A stretch of 64,000 nt of DNA from Aliidongia dinghuensis. Its GTDB lineage: Bacteria; Pseudomonadota; Alphaproteobacteria; ATCC43930; CGMCC-115725. The position numbers were made by a program, and so were the translations under genes. The stretch is taken from the NCBI RefSeq assembly GCF_014643535.1, contig NZ_BMJQ01000017.1, forward strand, positions 98,787-162,786, read 5' to 3'. Positions within the stretch are counted from its first letter, which is position 1; each line of letters starts with the position of its first letter. The notes beneath the pieces are model-generated. The model had not been told where the DNA came from, ran no database searches, and worked only from the letters and a program-made list of their open reading frames with translations. Shown here piece after piece: positions 35,703 through 44,857 of this stretch.

Positions 35703-36479
35703 ATGAGTTTTCCCGCCGCCGACGCCGCGGCCGCCTGGCTCGCCGACCGGCATCGGAGCGGCCGTCAGGAGACGGCGCTGCCGCCCGAGCTTCGGCCCAC
35801 GACGATCGACGAGGGCTACGACATCCAGGACCAGCTGGTGGCGCTGCTGGACGATCGCGTCGCGGGTTGGAAGTTGGGCGTCGGCAGTCCGAAGCAACGC
35901 GCCGAGACCGGCGCCGGCGGGTCGATCGCCGGGCGCGTGCTCGCCCAGCGCTGCTATCAGCCGAGCGGCACGATCCGCCTGCCCGACCCGGCGCCGGTCA
36001 CGGTCGAGTTCGAGATCGCCTATGTGCTGGGCCGCGATATCCGGCCGGACGACGAGCCCGGCGAGGCGATGGGCGCTATCGTCGAGACGCGGGTCACGTT
36101 CGAACTGGTGCGCTCACGCTTCGTCGACCGGCGCGCGGTCGGCTGGCCGAGCTTCGCCGCCGACAATGCCGCGTTCGAGGCACTCGTCGTCGGCGAGCCG
36201 GTCGACGGCACGGATTTGGCCGAGCTCGCGGCCTCGGCCGTCGTGCTGGTCGATGGCGTTGAGCAGGCCCGCCGCCTCACCGGCGACGACGCGACCGATC
36301 CGGTGCAGGCCTATGCCGATTTCGTGGCGCTCGCCCGCCGCCGCAGCATGGTTCTGCCCGAAGGATCGATCATCTCGACCGGCACCGTAACGCGGCCGTT
36401 CAACATCACCGGCGCCGTCCGGATCGAGGCCCAGTATCTGGGCCGCAGCCTCGCCGTGCGCACCGATGTCGCCCGCTGA
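35703..36479 (+). CDS. 2-keto-4-pentenoate hydratase / fumarylacetoacetate hydrolase family protein
   Basis: The 258-residue protein has WKLGVGSPKQR, VTVEFEIAYVLGRDI and IIETRVTFELVRSRFVDRR, which fit the MhpD-like 2-hydroxypenta-2,4-dienoate hydratase branch of the FAH superfamily. Glu residues of the metal site are present (EFEIAYVLG). It overlaps the start of the Ldh gene by 14 bases, so the two are coupled. Substrate unknown. Confidence 0.83.
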   Translation: MSFPAADAAAAWLADRHRSGRQETALPPELRPTTIDEGYDIQDQLVALLDDRVAGWKLGVGSPKQRAETGAGGSIAGRVLAQRCYQPSGTIRLPDPAPVTVEFEIAYVLGRDIRPDDEPGEAMGAIVETRVTFELVRSRFVDRRAVGWPSFAADNAAFEALVVGEPVDGTDLAELAASAVVLVDGVEQARRLTGDDATDPVQAYADFVALARRRSMVLPEGSIISTGTVTRPFNITGAVRIEAQYLGRSLAVRTDVAR

Positions 36480-37539
36480 CGTGTTTACCGGCCCGCGCGT
36501 CGCCGCGGATCGTCTCTCGGCTTTCGCGACCGCCGCCTATGTGGCTGTCGGCATGCCGCCGGAAGACGCCGGGCTTGCCGCCGATACGCTGGTCCAGGCC
36601 GACCTCTGGGGGCACCAGTCCCACGGTGTGATGCGCCTGCCCTGGTATGTCGCCAGGCTCAAGGCCGGCACGGCACGGCCGGTCGCGGCACCGGAGCAGA
36701 TCGTCGACATGGGCGCCGTCGGCGTCGTCGACGGGTGCGACGGGATGGGCCAAGTGGTGACCGCCCGGGCCGCGCGCGATGCGATCCGCCGCGCCAAGGC
36801 GCATGGCATCGGTGCCGTCGCCGTGCGCAACTCCAACCACTTCGGCACGGCGATGTACTACACGCTGATGGCACCGCCCGAAGGCTGCATCCTGTTCCTC
36901 GCGACCAACGCCAGCCCGGCCATGGCGCCCTGGGGCGGCCGCGCCAAGCGCGTCGGCAACAATCCCTGGTCCTGGGCGGCGCCGGCCGGCCGTCACGCGC
37001 CACTGGTGCTCGACATCGCGAATACGGCGGTCGCGCGCGGCAAGATCTATCTCGCCCGTCAGCGCGGCACCCGGATTCCCGAAGGTTGGGCCGTCGACGC
37101 CCGGGGCACGCCCACGACCGATCCGGAAGCCGCCCTTGCCGGCATCATCCAGCCGATGGCCGGGCACAAGGGCTACGGCATCTCGGTCGTGATGGACATG
37201 CTGGCGGGCGTGCTCACGGGCAGCGCCTACGGCCCCGGCGTCAACGGCCCGTACCAGGCCGAAAAGCGCAGCGGCGCCGGCCATCTGCTGCTGGCACTCA
37301 ATATCGAGGTGTTCCAGCCGCGCGCCGATTTCGAGGCGCGGATGGAGGCGATGATCGACGGCCTCAAGGGCGCCCCGCGCGCCGATGGCGTCGACGAGAT
37401 CTTCTATCCGGGCGAGATCGAGGCCAGGGCCGACATCGCCAACCGGCGCGATGGTCTGTTGCTTCCGGCCGACACGGTGGCGGATCTGCGGAAGCTCGCA
37501 CGCGAGCTCGGCATCGAGCCTGACGGGCTACCGGCCTGA
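36466..37539 (+). CDS. Ldh family (malate/L-lactate dehydrogenase type) oxidoreductase
   Basis: The 357-residue protein matches the Ldh_2 fold used by malate, ureidoglycolate and 2,3-diketogulonate dehydrogenases: QADLWGHQSHGVMRLPWYV, AVRNSNHFGTAMYY, GNNPWSWAAPA and KGYGISVVMDMLAG. It would reduce or oxidise a 2-oxo acid with NAD(P). It shares a transcript with the hydratase above. ATG at 36466 is chosen; GTG at 36481 is an alternative. Confidence 0.87.
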   Translation: MSPADVFTGPRVAADRLSAFATAAYVAVGMPPEDAGLAADTLVQADLWGHQSHGVMRLPWYVARLKAGTARPVAAPEQIVDMGAVGVVDGCDGMGQVVTARAARDAIRRAKAHGIGAVAVRNSNHFGTAMYYTLMAPPEGCILFLATNASPAMAPWGGRAKRVGNNPWSWAAPAGRHAPLVLDIANTAVARGKIYLARQRGTRIPEGWAVDARGTPTTDPEAALAGIIQPMAGHKGYGISVVMDMLAGVLTGSAYGPGVNGPYQAEKRSGAGHLLLALNIEVFQPRADFEARMEAMIDGLKGAPRADGVDEIFYPGEIEARADIANRRDGLLLPADTVADLRKLARELGIEPDGLPA

Positions 37540-37587
37540 TCCGCCGCGACATCGCCCATACGGGGCGCCGCCATGTGTGGACAGGGG

Positions 37588-37616
37588 TTGACCCGATCGC
37601 GTTGTGACTCTACGAC
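37588..37616 (+). promoter_or_regulatory. Promoter of tRNA-Lys
   Basis: TTGACC at 37588-37593, a 17-base spacer and TACGAC at 37611-37616 lie 11 bases before the mature tRNA, as expected for a housekeeping promoter. Confidence 0.55.
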
Positions 37617-37627
37617 ACCTCTCGACC

Positions 37628-37703
37628 GAGCCCGTAGCTCAGCCGGTAGAGCATTCGACTTTTAATCGAAGTGTCATGGGTTCGAATCCCATCGGGCTCA
37701 CCA
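37628..37703 (+). tRNA. tRNA-Lys (anticodon TTT)
   Basis: The 76-base cloverleaf has a GAGCCCG/CGGGCTC acceptor stem, a GCTC/GAGC D-stem, an anticodon stem TTCGA/TCGAA around loop CTTTTAA, TTCGAAT T-loop with ATGGG/CCCAT stem, and an encoded CCA end. Confidence 0.96.
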
Positions 37704-37741
37704 GATCCCCTAAGTCGTTTTAAAACAACGGCTTAGGGATC
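37704..37741 (+). terminator. Terminator downstream of tRNA-Lys
   Basis: GATCCCCTAAGTCGTTTT pairs with AAAACAACGGCTTAGGGATC with a few mismatches around a short loop. It directly follows the tRNA 3' end; TTCTTGATT follows. Confidence 0.65.
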
Positions 37742-37990
37742 TTCTTGATTGCCGCCTCGTACGTATCGGCCTCAAGGGTAATAGGTCCCAAGCCAGGGGA
37801 ATCGACCCGGGCGTCTCTTCAAGCGGCGCTGCCTGGTGTGAAAGACGTCACACCGCAAGCATACGCCGCCACCGCGGCAACTGATTTCATCAACCATCGG
37901 ATGTAGTCTTGAGGCGGAGCCGCCGCGGAAGCGGCGGGCTTGTCCAGGGGCACGCACACCTTTGCCGTGTCACCGCTTGAGGAGTGCATG

Positions 37991-38335
37991 ATGGCGAAGC
38001 TCCACAGGAACTCTCACTGGCTGGTGAAGAACCTGAACGGGACCACGGACAACAAGTGCGAATGCGCGAGTTGGATCGCCCATTGGCGAAATTGCACCGG
38101 CTCGGACCGGGTCCTGTGCTGCGTGGTTCCGTGTGGCCGCCTGGCTCAGGTGGGCGCCCATGTCATTGTCATCGACCGGCGCAGCGATCGGAGCTGGTGG
38201 ATCGTCCCGATGTGCAAGAAGCACAACAACACCCACAACCAAGAACCGATGTACATCAAGCGGGACATAGAGATGGTGTCCGCCAACGTCTATCGCACCT
38301 GCCACCAGGGCGACTGGTCATGGACGGTGCCGTGA
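37991..38335 (+). CDS. Cys/His-rich hypothetical protein
   Basis: The 114-residue product starts MAKLHRNSHWLVKNLNG and has ordered metal-ligand candidates: NKCECASWIAHWRNC, LCCVVPCGRLAQVGAHV and WWIVPMCKKHNNTHNQ. The pattern CxxC...CxxC...GAHV...CxxH(N) recalls treble-clef or HNH-like zinc folds. I do not recognise a named family. The GGAG ribosome site at 37981 selects ATG at 37988 or 37991. It lies just 3' of tRNA-Lys in a stretch that may be an acquired islet. Confidence 0.68.
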   Translation: MAKLHRNSHWLVKNLNGTTDNKCECASWIAHWRNCTGSDRVLCCVVPCGRLAQVGAHVIVIDRRSDRSWWIVPMCKKHNNTHNQEPMYIKRDIEMVSANVYRTCHQGDWSWTVP

Positions 38336-38402
38336 CCCGGCCGCCGGCATCCCCGCGGCAGGGGAGCTGCATCGCATCATGACGCGTGCCGCACAATGAA
38401 TT

Positions 38403-38493
38403 GTAATTAAACAGATTTTTCTCCGATAGCCTGCATCTTCAGGCTCTCCCACGACAGGCCTCCGGACGCTTTCCACCGCCGGAGGCCTTTTTC
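38403..38493 (+). ncRNA. Possible small RNA or leader with intrinsic terminator
   Basis: A hairpin AGCCTG-CATCTT-CAGGCT (38428-38445) is followed by GGCCTCCGG ... CCGGAGGCC and TTTTT (38457-38492), a strong Rho-independent terminator. The AT-rich upstream sequence could hold a promoter. It might instead be only the terminator of the Cys/His-rich gene. No RNA family is recognised. Confidence 0.35.
38457..38493 (+). terminator. Rho-independent terminator
   Basis: Nine-base perfect stem GGCCTCCGG/CCGGAGGCC with a 13-base loop and a run of five T residues. It ends transcription of the gene at 37991 or of a short RNA. Confidence 0.85.
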
Positions 38494-38597
38494 TCGGCTG
38501 CGCGTACCGTATGAACGTGGTCACAAGCGCCGGGTCCGCGATTGCCCGATAATTCCGCTTGCCCATGAGGCGGGAACATTGGGGCGGGGAGCGGACG

Positions 38598-38876
38598 ATG
38601 ATGGGTTCGAACCGTTGGGGCACGGCCGTCGCCTTCTGGACGCTGCTGGCCGGCGTCGCGGTCACGGTCCTGTCGATCGTGATCGGCAATCTGCTGCCGG
38701 CGCTCTTGCCGCCGGCATCACGCGACGATCTCGGGCTTGTCGGCCTGGGCCTGTTCCTGGCCGCCCATCTCCTGTCGATCCATATCCGCCTCGGCCGCGC
38801 GGACAAGCCGGCCGACGGCCGCCCAGCCGACGATTGTCCGGCCGAGCCGCTTCGCCTGGCTGGGCACGGCGCATGA
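38598..38876 (+). CDS. Small hypothetical membrane protein
   Basis: The 92-residue frame starts MMGSNRWGTAVAFWTLLAGVA and has two hydrophobic segments (about 8-30 and 43-60) followed by a polar tail. No family is recognised. A GGGGAG site precedes ATG at 38598. Amino-acid composition is plausible for a real membrane protein but no conserved motif supports it. Confidence 0.5.
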   Translation: MMGSNRWGTAVAFWTLLAGVAVTVLSIVIGNLLPALLPPASRDDLGLVGLGLFLAAHLLSIHIRLGRADKPADGRPADDCPAEPLRLAGHGA

Positions 38877-38893
38877 AGCGGCGCACCCCGGCT

Positions 38894-39439
38894 TCAACCC
38901 GGCGTCGCGACCACCTGCGCCGCTGCGTGGTCCTGTTCGGCGAAGCGGGCCTTCAGCCGATCGACGACCCGCGGGGAGACGAAGTGGCCGACGTCCCCAC
39001 CGAGCCAGCCGATTTCCTTGACGAAGCGCGACGAGATGAACTGATGGCGGTCTGACGACATCAGGAACACCGTCTCGACGTCCGGGTTCAGGTGCGAGTT
39101 CATCCCGGCCATCTGGAATTCATATTCGAAATCCGAGACGGCGCGCAGCCCGCGGATGATCAGCCGGGCGCCGACCGAGACCGCGAAATTCATCAGGAGC
39201 ACGTCGAACGACCGGACCTCGATGCGTGCCGCCAGCGCGCGGTCCGGCAGGTGGGCGATCTCGTCCGCGACCATGGCGACCCGTTCGTCGGTCTTGAACA
39301 GCGGACCTTTGCCGTCGTTCTTGGCGACGCCCACGATCAGGCGATCGACCAGGGCAGCCGCCCGGACGATGACGTCCAGGTGGCCGTTGGTGACCGGATC
39401 GAACGTGCCGGGATAGACGCCGATACGCGGCTGGCTCAT
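38894..39439 (-). CDS. coaD: Phosphopantetheine adenylyltransferase
   Basis: The 181-residue nucleotidyltransferase has GVYPGTFDPVTNGHLDVI (the HxGH-type motif TNGH) and ISSRFVKEIGWLGGDV (ISSRFVKE). It adenylates 4'-phosphopantetheine in CoA synthesis. It lies 44 bases after gyrA on the same strand, a common alphaproteobacterial arrangement. Confidence 0.96.
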   Translation of the reverse strand: MSQPRIGVYPGTFDPVTNGHLDVIVRAAALVDRLIVGVAKNDGKGPLFKTDERVAMVADEIAHLPDRALAARIEVRSFDVLLMNFAVSVGARLIIRGLRAVSDFEYEFQMAGMNSHLNPDVETVFLMSSDRHQFISSRFVKEIGWLGGDVGHFVSPRVVDRLKARFAEQDHAAAQVVATPG

Positions 39440-39483
39440 CCGGGATTCCCTTCCTGCTGCTGGTCCGCGTATTCCGGGTCCGC

Positions 39484-42279
39484 TCAGGCGGTCGGCGCGT
39501 CGCCCTCGGGCGCTTCCGGCGCCGCGGCCTCTTCGCCTTCCGCCCCTTCCTCCGTCTCGCTGTCCTCGCCGGTGTCCTTCATGCAGGCGACCGACACGGC
39601 GCGCTCGTTCTCGCCCAAGCGGAAGATCACGACACCCTGCGTGCCGCGCGCCGCGATCCGGATGTCGTGAACCGGGCAGCGGATGACCTGCCCTTCGTTC
39701 GACACGAGCACGATCTCGTCGTTCTGCTCGACCGGGAACACGGCCAGCACCTCGTCGCCACGCCGCGCTACGTCCATGTTGTCGATGCCCTGGCCGCCGC
39801 GGTTGGTGATGCGGAAGCGATAGGCAGAAGTGCGGACGCCGAAGCCCTTGGACGAGACAGTGAGCAGGAACTGCTCCTTGGCCGCGAGCTCGGCGAAGCG
39901 CGCCTCGGAAATCTCCGCGGCTTCGGCCACGTCGCCCTCTTCGCCCTCGCCCTCCGGCGCGTCCGCCTCGGCCTCGCCCGCCGCGGCACGGCGCCGCTTG
40001 TTGGCGAGGCTCAGGTACGCATCGCGTTCGGCGGTCTCGACCTCGACATGGCCGATGATCGACATCGAGATGACCGCGTCGTCGCCCAGGAGCTTGATGC
40101 CGCGCACGCCGACGGAATTGCGGCCGGCGAACACTCGGACGTCATCGGCCTGGAAACGGATGCACTTGCCGCGCCGGGTCGCCAGCAGCACATCGTCATC
40201 ATGGGTGCAGACGGCAACGCCGATCAGCTTGTCGTCGGCGTCCTCGCCCTCGAACTTCATGGCGATCTTGCCGTTCGACATGACGTTCGCAAAGTCGGCG
40301 AGCGAATTGCGCCGGACATTGCCCTTGGCCGTCGCGAACATGACGGTCAGGTCACCCCAGGTCGATTCGTCTTCGGGCAGCGGCAGAATGGCCGAGATCG
40401 TCTCGCCCTGCTGGATGTTCGGCAGCAGGTTGACGATCGCCCGGCCGCGCGACTGCGGCGTGCCGACCGGCAGGCGCCAGACCTTGAGCTTGTAGAACAT
40501 GCCGGACGAGGTGAAGAACAGCACCGGCGTGTGGGTCGAGGCGACGAACAGCTGGCTGACCGAATCCTCGTCGCGGATCGCCATGCCGGCGCGGCCGCGG
40601 CCGCCGCGGCGCTGGGCGCGATAGGTCGTGGCCGGCACGCGCTTGATGGCGCCGTTCATGCTGACCGTGACGACCATGTCCTCGCGCTCGATCAGGTCTT
40701 CGACGTCGGTCTCGTGCTCGACATCCTCGATCGTCGAACGGCGCGGCGTCGTGAACTGGTCGCGCACCTCCTTGAGCTCGGTGCGCATGATCTCGTACTT
40801 GCGCTCCTTGGAGCGCAGGATGCCCAGAAGCTCGGTGATCTTGCCGGCGATCTCGCTCAATTCAGCCGCGATCTTGTCGCGCTCGAGCCCGGTCAGCCGC
40901 TGCAGGCGCAGGTCCAGGATCGCCTTGGCCTGCGGCTCCGACAGCATGTAGGTCATGTCGGCGCCGACCGCGCGGCCCGGCTCGTTGATGAGCTCGATGA
41001 GCGGCGCCACGTCGGCGGCAGGCCAGGCGCGCGAGGTCAGCTGCTCCAGCGCCTCGGCCGGGTCGCGCGCATAGCGGATGAGCCGGATGACCTCGTCGAT
41101 GTTGGCGACGGCCACGGCCAAGCCCACCAAGACATGGGCCCGCTCGCGCGCCTTACCGAGCTCGAAGATCGTGCGGCGGGTGATGACCTCTTCGCGGAAC
41201 TCGACGAACAGCCGGATGACGTCCTTCAAGGTCATCAGTTCCGGCCGGCCGCGGTTCAGCGCCAGCGCGTTGACGCCGAAGCTCGTCTGCAGCGGCGTAT
41301 GCCGGAACAGCTGGTTCATCACCACATCGGGCGAGGCGTCGCGCTTGATCTCGATCACCATGCGCACGCCGTCGCGGTCCGATTCGTCGCGCAGATCCGC
41401 GATGCCCTCGACCAGCTTCTCGCGCACGACCTCGCCGATCCGCTCCATCAGGCGCGACTTGTTCACCTGATAGGGGATCTCAGTGACGATGATCGCCTCG
41501 CGATCCTTGCGGATCTCCTCGACATGGTGCCGGCAGCGCATCACGACCGAGCCGCGCCCGGTCTGCGCGGCGGCGCGCACGCCGCTGCGGCCCATGATGA
41601 GCCCGCCGGTCGGGAAATCCGGCCCCGGCACGATCTGCAGCAGCTCGTCGATCGTGACGTCGGGGTTTTCGATATAGGCGAAACAGGCGTCGATCACCTC
41701 GCCCAGGTTATGGGGCGGGATGTTCGTCGCCATGCCGACGGCGATGCCGCCCGCACCATTGACCAGGATGTTCGGGAAGCGCGCCGGCAGCACCATAGGC
41801 TCGACGGTGCGGTCGTCGTAGTTCGGCTGGAAATCGACCGTGTTCTTGTCGATGTCGGTCAGCAGATATTCCGAGACGCGGGCGAGCCGCGACTCGGTGT
41901 ACCGCATGGCTGCCGGCCGGTCGCCGTCCATGGAGCCGAAGTTGCCCTGGCCCTGGATCAGCGGCAGGCGCATGGAGAAATCCTGCGCCATACGGGCCAA
42001 GGCCTCGTAGATCGCCGAATCGCCGTGCGGGTGATATTTACCCATGACGTCGCCGACGGCGCGCGCGCACTTGCGGAACGCCCGGTTCCACTCGTTGCCG
42101 GTCTCCTTCATCGCGTAAAGGATGCGGCGATGGACCGGCTTCAGCCCGTCACGGACGTCGGGCAGCGCGCGCGACACGATCACGCTCATGGCGTAATCGA
42201 GATACGAGCGCTTCATCTCGTCTTCGATGGTGACGGGGGTGATGTCGAAGGGCGTGGGTGTGGGCGGTGTCGTGACCAA
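39484..42279 (-). CDS. gyrA: DNA gyrase subunit A
   Basis: The 931-residue protein has the N-terminal SYLDYAMSVIVSRALPDVRDGLKPVHRRIL, Tyr127 in AMRYTESRL, and the GyrA box QRRGGRGRAG that distinguishes it from ParC. The quinolone region reads HGDSAIYEA (Ser88, Glu92), that is Ser at the classic contact position. An acidic insert (about residues 765-785) and an acidic C-terminal tail lengthen it relative to E. coli GyrA. Confidence 0.97.
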   Translation of the reverse strand: MVTTPPTPTPFDITPVTIEDEMKRSYLDYAMSVIVSRALPDVRDGLKPVHRRILYAMKETGNEWNRAFRKCARAVGDVMGKYHPHGDSAIYEALARMAQDFSMRLPLIQGQGNFGSMDGDRPAAMRYTESRLARVSEYLLTDIDKNTVDFQPNYDDRTVEPMVLPARFPNILVNGAGGIAVGMATNIPPHNLGEVIDACFAYIENPDVTIDELLQIVPGPDFPTGGLIMGRSGVRAAAQTGRGSVVMRCRHHVEEIRKDREAIIVTEIPYQVNKSRLMERIGEVVREKLVEGIADLRDESDRDGVRMVIEIKRDASPDVVMNQLFRHTPLQTSFGVNALALNRGRPELMTLKDVIRLFVEFREEVITRRTIFELGKARERAHVLVGLAVAVANIDEVIRLIRYARDPAEALEQLTSRAWPAADVAPLIELINEPGRAVGADMTYMLSEPQAKAILDLRLQRLTGLERDKIAAELSEIAGKITELLGILRSKERKYEIMRTELKEVRDQFTTPRRSTIEDVEHETDVEDLIEREDMVVTVSMNGAIKRVPATTYRAQRRGGRGRAGMAIRDEDSVSQLFVASTHTPVLFFTSSGMFYKLKVWRLPVGTPQSRGRAIVNLLPNIQQGETISAILPLPEDESTWGDLTVMFATAKGNVRRNSLADFANVMSNGKIAMKFEGEDADDKLIGVAVCTHDDDVLLATRRGKCIRFQADDVRVFAGRNSVGVRGIKLLGDDAVISMSIIGHVEVETAERDAYLSLANKRRRAAAGEAEADAPEGEGEEGDVAEAAEISEARFAELAAKEQFLLTVSSKGFGVRTSAYRFRITNRGGQGIDNMDVARRGDEVLAVFPVEQNDEIVLVSNEGQVIRCPVHDIRIAARGTQGVVIFRLGENERAVSVACMKDTGEDSETEEGAEGEEAAAPEAPEGDAPTA

Positions 42280-42509
42280 GGTCGGGGCAATCGTACTCGA
42301 GATGGGGCGCTTGCAGCCGGCCGACGACGCCCTTCGTCAGGAGGGCGGTCGGCAGCGGCGGACGGCAAAGCCGGGGGCGGACCCTAGCAAAGTTTCCCCG
42401 CCGCAACAATCCGGGGGTATAGAGAGGTTCCGTTCTCGTTGCACCGCACCTTTCAACGCCCCCTGATGGCCGCATCGAACGGCTTTGCGCTGAAGGAAAA
42501 TCCGACACG

Positions 42510-44849
42510 ATGAGCGCGCTCGCCAATTTTTTCGACAACTCGGCATTGCTGGCTCGCAGTACCTGCTTGTTCGGGCGCCCGGATCTTCTGTGGCTGAATG
42601 CGATCTCCGACACGGCGATCGGGCTTGCCTATTATTCGATCCCGATCGCGCTCATCGTTTTCCTCGCGCGGCGGCGCAGCGTCGAATTCACCGGCCTGAT
42701 CGCGCTATTCGCCACTTTCATCATCGCCGGCGGCACGACCCATTTCTTCAGCGTCTGGACGCTCTGGAACGCCGACTATGCGGCCGAGGGTCTCGCCAAG
42801 GCCGCGACCGCGATCGTCTCTGTGCTGATGGCCATCCTCATCTGGCCGACCATGCGGCGCGCGCTGGCGCTGCCCTCGCCGCGCGCGCTCGAGCGGGTCA
42901 ACGACGACCTGTCGCGGCAGATCCGCGAGCGCAACGCCGCGGTCGAGAGCCTGCGCGAATCCGAGGATCGCTACCGTACGCTCTACAACCGCTCGCCGGC
43001 GCCGATGCACTCGCTCGATGTCAGCGGCCGCGTCGTCGGCGTCAGCGACTATTGGCTGGCGATGCTGGGCTACCGGCGCAACGAGGTCATCGGCCGGCAC
43101 TTGAGCGAATTCATGGCGCCCGAATCGGCGGCGCGGTTCCGGCAAGGCCGTTGGGATGCGTTCCTCGCGGCCGGCGAAGTGCGCGACGAGCCCTATGAAT
43201 TCGTGCGCCGGGACGGCCGGACCGTCGACGTGCTGCTCTCATCGCGGCTCGAGCGCGATGCGACCGGCGCCTTCGGCCAATCCTTCTCGCTCATGGTCGA
43301 CGTGACCGACCGCAACCGGACCGAAGCCGCCCTGAAGCGTGAGCGAGAATTTTCCGAGCTCCTGGTGCGCAGCTCGCCGCAAGGCGTGTTTGCATTCGAC
43401 CGGGAACTGAAACTGACGCTGTGGAATTCGGCGCTCGAGCGGATGACCGGGGTCACGGCCGACGAGACCCTGGGGCACCAGCCGGAAATGTTCGGTACCG
43501 GCTACGGCGGCAGCGGCGTGGTCGGCGCTATGGAATCGGCGATCAACGGCGAGGCCGTCACCCTCTCGGACGAGCCGTTCGTCTTCGCCAAGGCCGGCCG
43601 GCGCGGCTTTTTCGAGGCGACGATCGCGCCGGTCTACGGCGAGGCGGGCACGATCCTGGGCGGCGTCGGCTTCCTGCACGAGACGACGGAGCAGCGCGGG
43701 CTCGAGGAGGCCCTGCGCCAGGCCCAGAAGATGGAGGCCGTGGGCCAGCTGACCGGCGGCATCGCCCACGACTTCAACAATGTGCTGACCATCGTGGCCG
43801 GCAATCTCGAGCTTCTGGAAATGCGGCTCAACGACCGGCCGGACGTCAAGCGGCTGGCCTCGGCCGCCTCGATGGCGACCAGCCGGGCCGAGCGGTTGAC
43901 GCAGCAACTGCTCGCCTTCTCGCGCAAGCAGCAGCTGCAGCCCGAGCCGCTCGACCTCAATGCCGTCGTGATCGGCATCCGCGACCTGCTGCGCAAAACG
44001 GTCGGCGAGCGGATCGAGATCGACTTCCGGCCCGGGACCGCCCTCTGGCAATGCCTGGTCGACCGCAACCAGGTCGAAAGCATGCTGCTCAACCTGATCC
44101 TGAACGCGCGCGACGCCATGCCGGACGGCGGCCGGATCGTGATCGAGACCGCGAACGCCCAGCCGAAGCCGAGCCAGGTGCTGGGCCTGCCGGCCGACCT
44201 CGACTCCTGCGTGCTGCTGACCGTCACCGACAGCGGCACCGGCATGCCGCAGGAGGTGCTGGACCGCGTGTTCGAACCGTTCTTCACGACCAAGCCGCAG
44301 GGCCGCGGCACGGGCCTCGGCCTCAGCATGATCTATGGCTTCGTGCGCCAGTCGGGCGGCCATATTCTGATCGAGAGCACGGAGGGCGCCGGCACGCGCG
44401 TGCTCATCTATCTGCCGCGCGCCATGGTCAAGATCATCCCCGGCGCTGCCGCCGCTCATCGCCAGGTGAGCCCCGGCCGCGGCGAGACCGTGCTGGTGGT
44501 CGAGGACGACGAGGCGGTGCGGCAATATGCCTGCGGCGTGCTCGACGATCTGGGATACCGGGTGATCGAGGCCGAGACCGGCGACGCCGGGCTCGTCGCG
44601 GCCGAGGCCAATCCGGAGATCGACATCGTGCTGACCGACATCGTCATGCCTGGCCTGCTCGACGGCGTCTCGATGGCGCGCGAGATCCAGAAGCGCCGCC
44701 CGCGGCTCAAGATCCTGTTCACCTCCGGCTATTCCGAGACCCAGCCGCAGGAAGGCGGCCTCGTCAGCTCGGCGAATTTCCTGAAGAAGCCATATCGGCC
44801 GGCCGATCTCGCCGAGAAGCTGCGCTCGCTGCTGCTGCTCACGACCTGA
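42510..44849 (+). CDS. Hybrid sensor histidine kinase with ethylene-receptor-like membrane domain
   Basis: The 779-residue protein starts with three membrane helices (about 27-52, 62-82, 95-113) similar to the plant ETR1 and bacterial ethylene-binding module: LNAISDTAIGLAYYSIPIAL and IIAGGTTHFFSVWTLW. Two PAS domains (about 150-270 and 280-395), a HisKA with His420 (GGIAHDFNNVLTI), HATPase (TDSGTGMP, GTGLGLSM) and a C-terminal receiver (VEDDEAVRQ, LTDIVMPG) follow. The copper-ligand Cys of ETR1 is Gly74 here, while His78 is kept. The ligand is therefore unknown. Confidence 0.9.
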   Translation: MSALANFFDNSALLARSTCLFGRPDLLWLNAISDTAIGLAYYSIPIALIVFLARRRSVEFTGLIALFATFIIAGGTTHFFSVWTLWNADYAAEGLAKAATAIVSVLMAILIWPTMRRALALPSPRALERVNDDLSRQIRERNAAVESLRESEDRYRTLYNRSPAPMHSLDVSGRVVGVSDYWLAMLGYRRNEVIGRHLSEFMAPESAARFRQGRWDAFLAAGEVRDEPYEFVRRDGRTVDVLLSSRLERDATGAFGQSFSLMVDVTDRNRTEAALKREREFSELLVRSSPQGVFAFDRELKLTLWNSALERMTGVTADETLGHQPEMFGTGYGGSGVVGAMESAINGEAVTLSDEPFVFAKAGRRGFFEATIAPVYGEAGTILGGVGFLHETTEQRGLEEALRQAQKMEAVGQLTGGIAHDFNNVLTIVAGNLELLEMRLNDRPDVKRLASAASMATSRAERLTQQLLAFSRKQQLQPEPLDLNAVVIGIRDLLRKTVGERIEIDFRPGTALWQCLVDRNQVESMLLNLILNARDAMPDGGRIVIETANAQPKPSQVLGLPADLDSCVLLTVTDSGTGMPQEVLDRVFEPFFTTKPQGRGTGLGLSMIYGFVRQSGGHILIESTEGAGTRVLIYLPRAMVKIIPGAAAAHRQVSPGRGETVLVVEDDEAVRQYACGVLDDLGYRVIEAETGDAGLVAAEANPEIDIVLTDIVMPGLLDGVSMAREIQKRRPRLKILFTSGYSETQPQEGGLVSSANFLKKPYRPADLAEKLRSLLLLTT

Positions 44850-44857
44850 CGGGTGCC

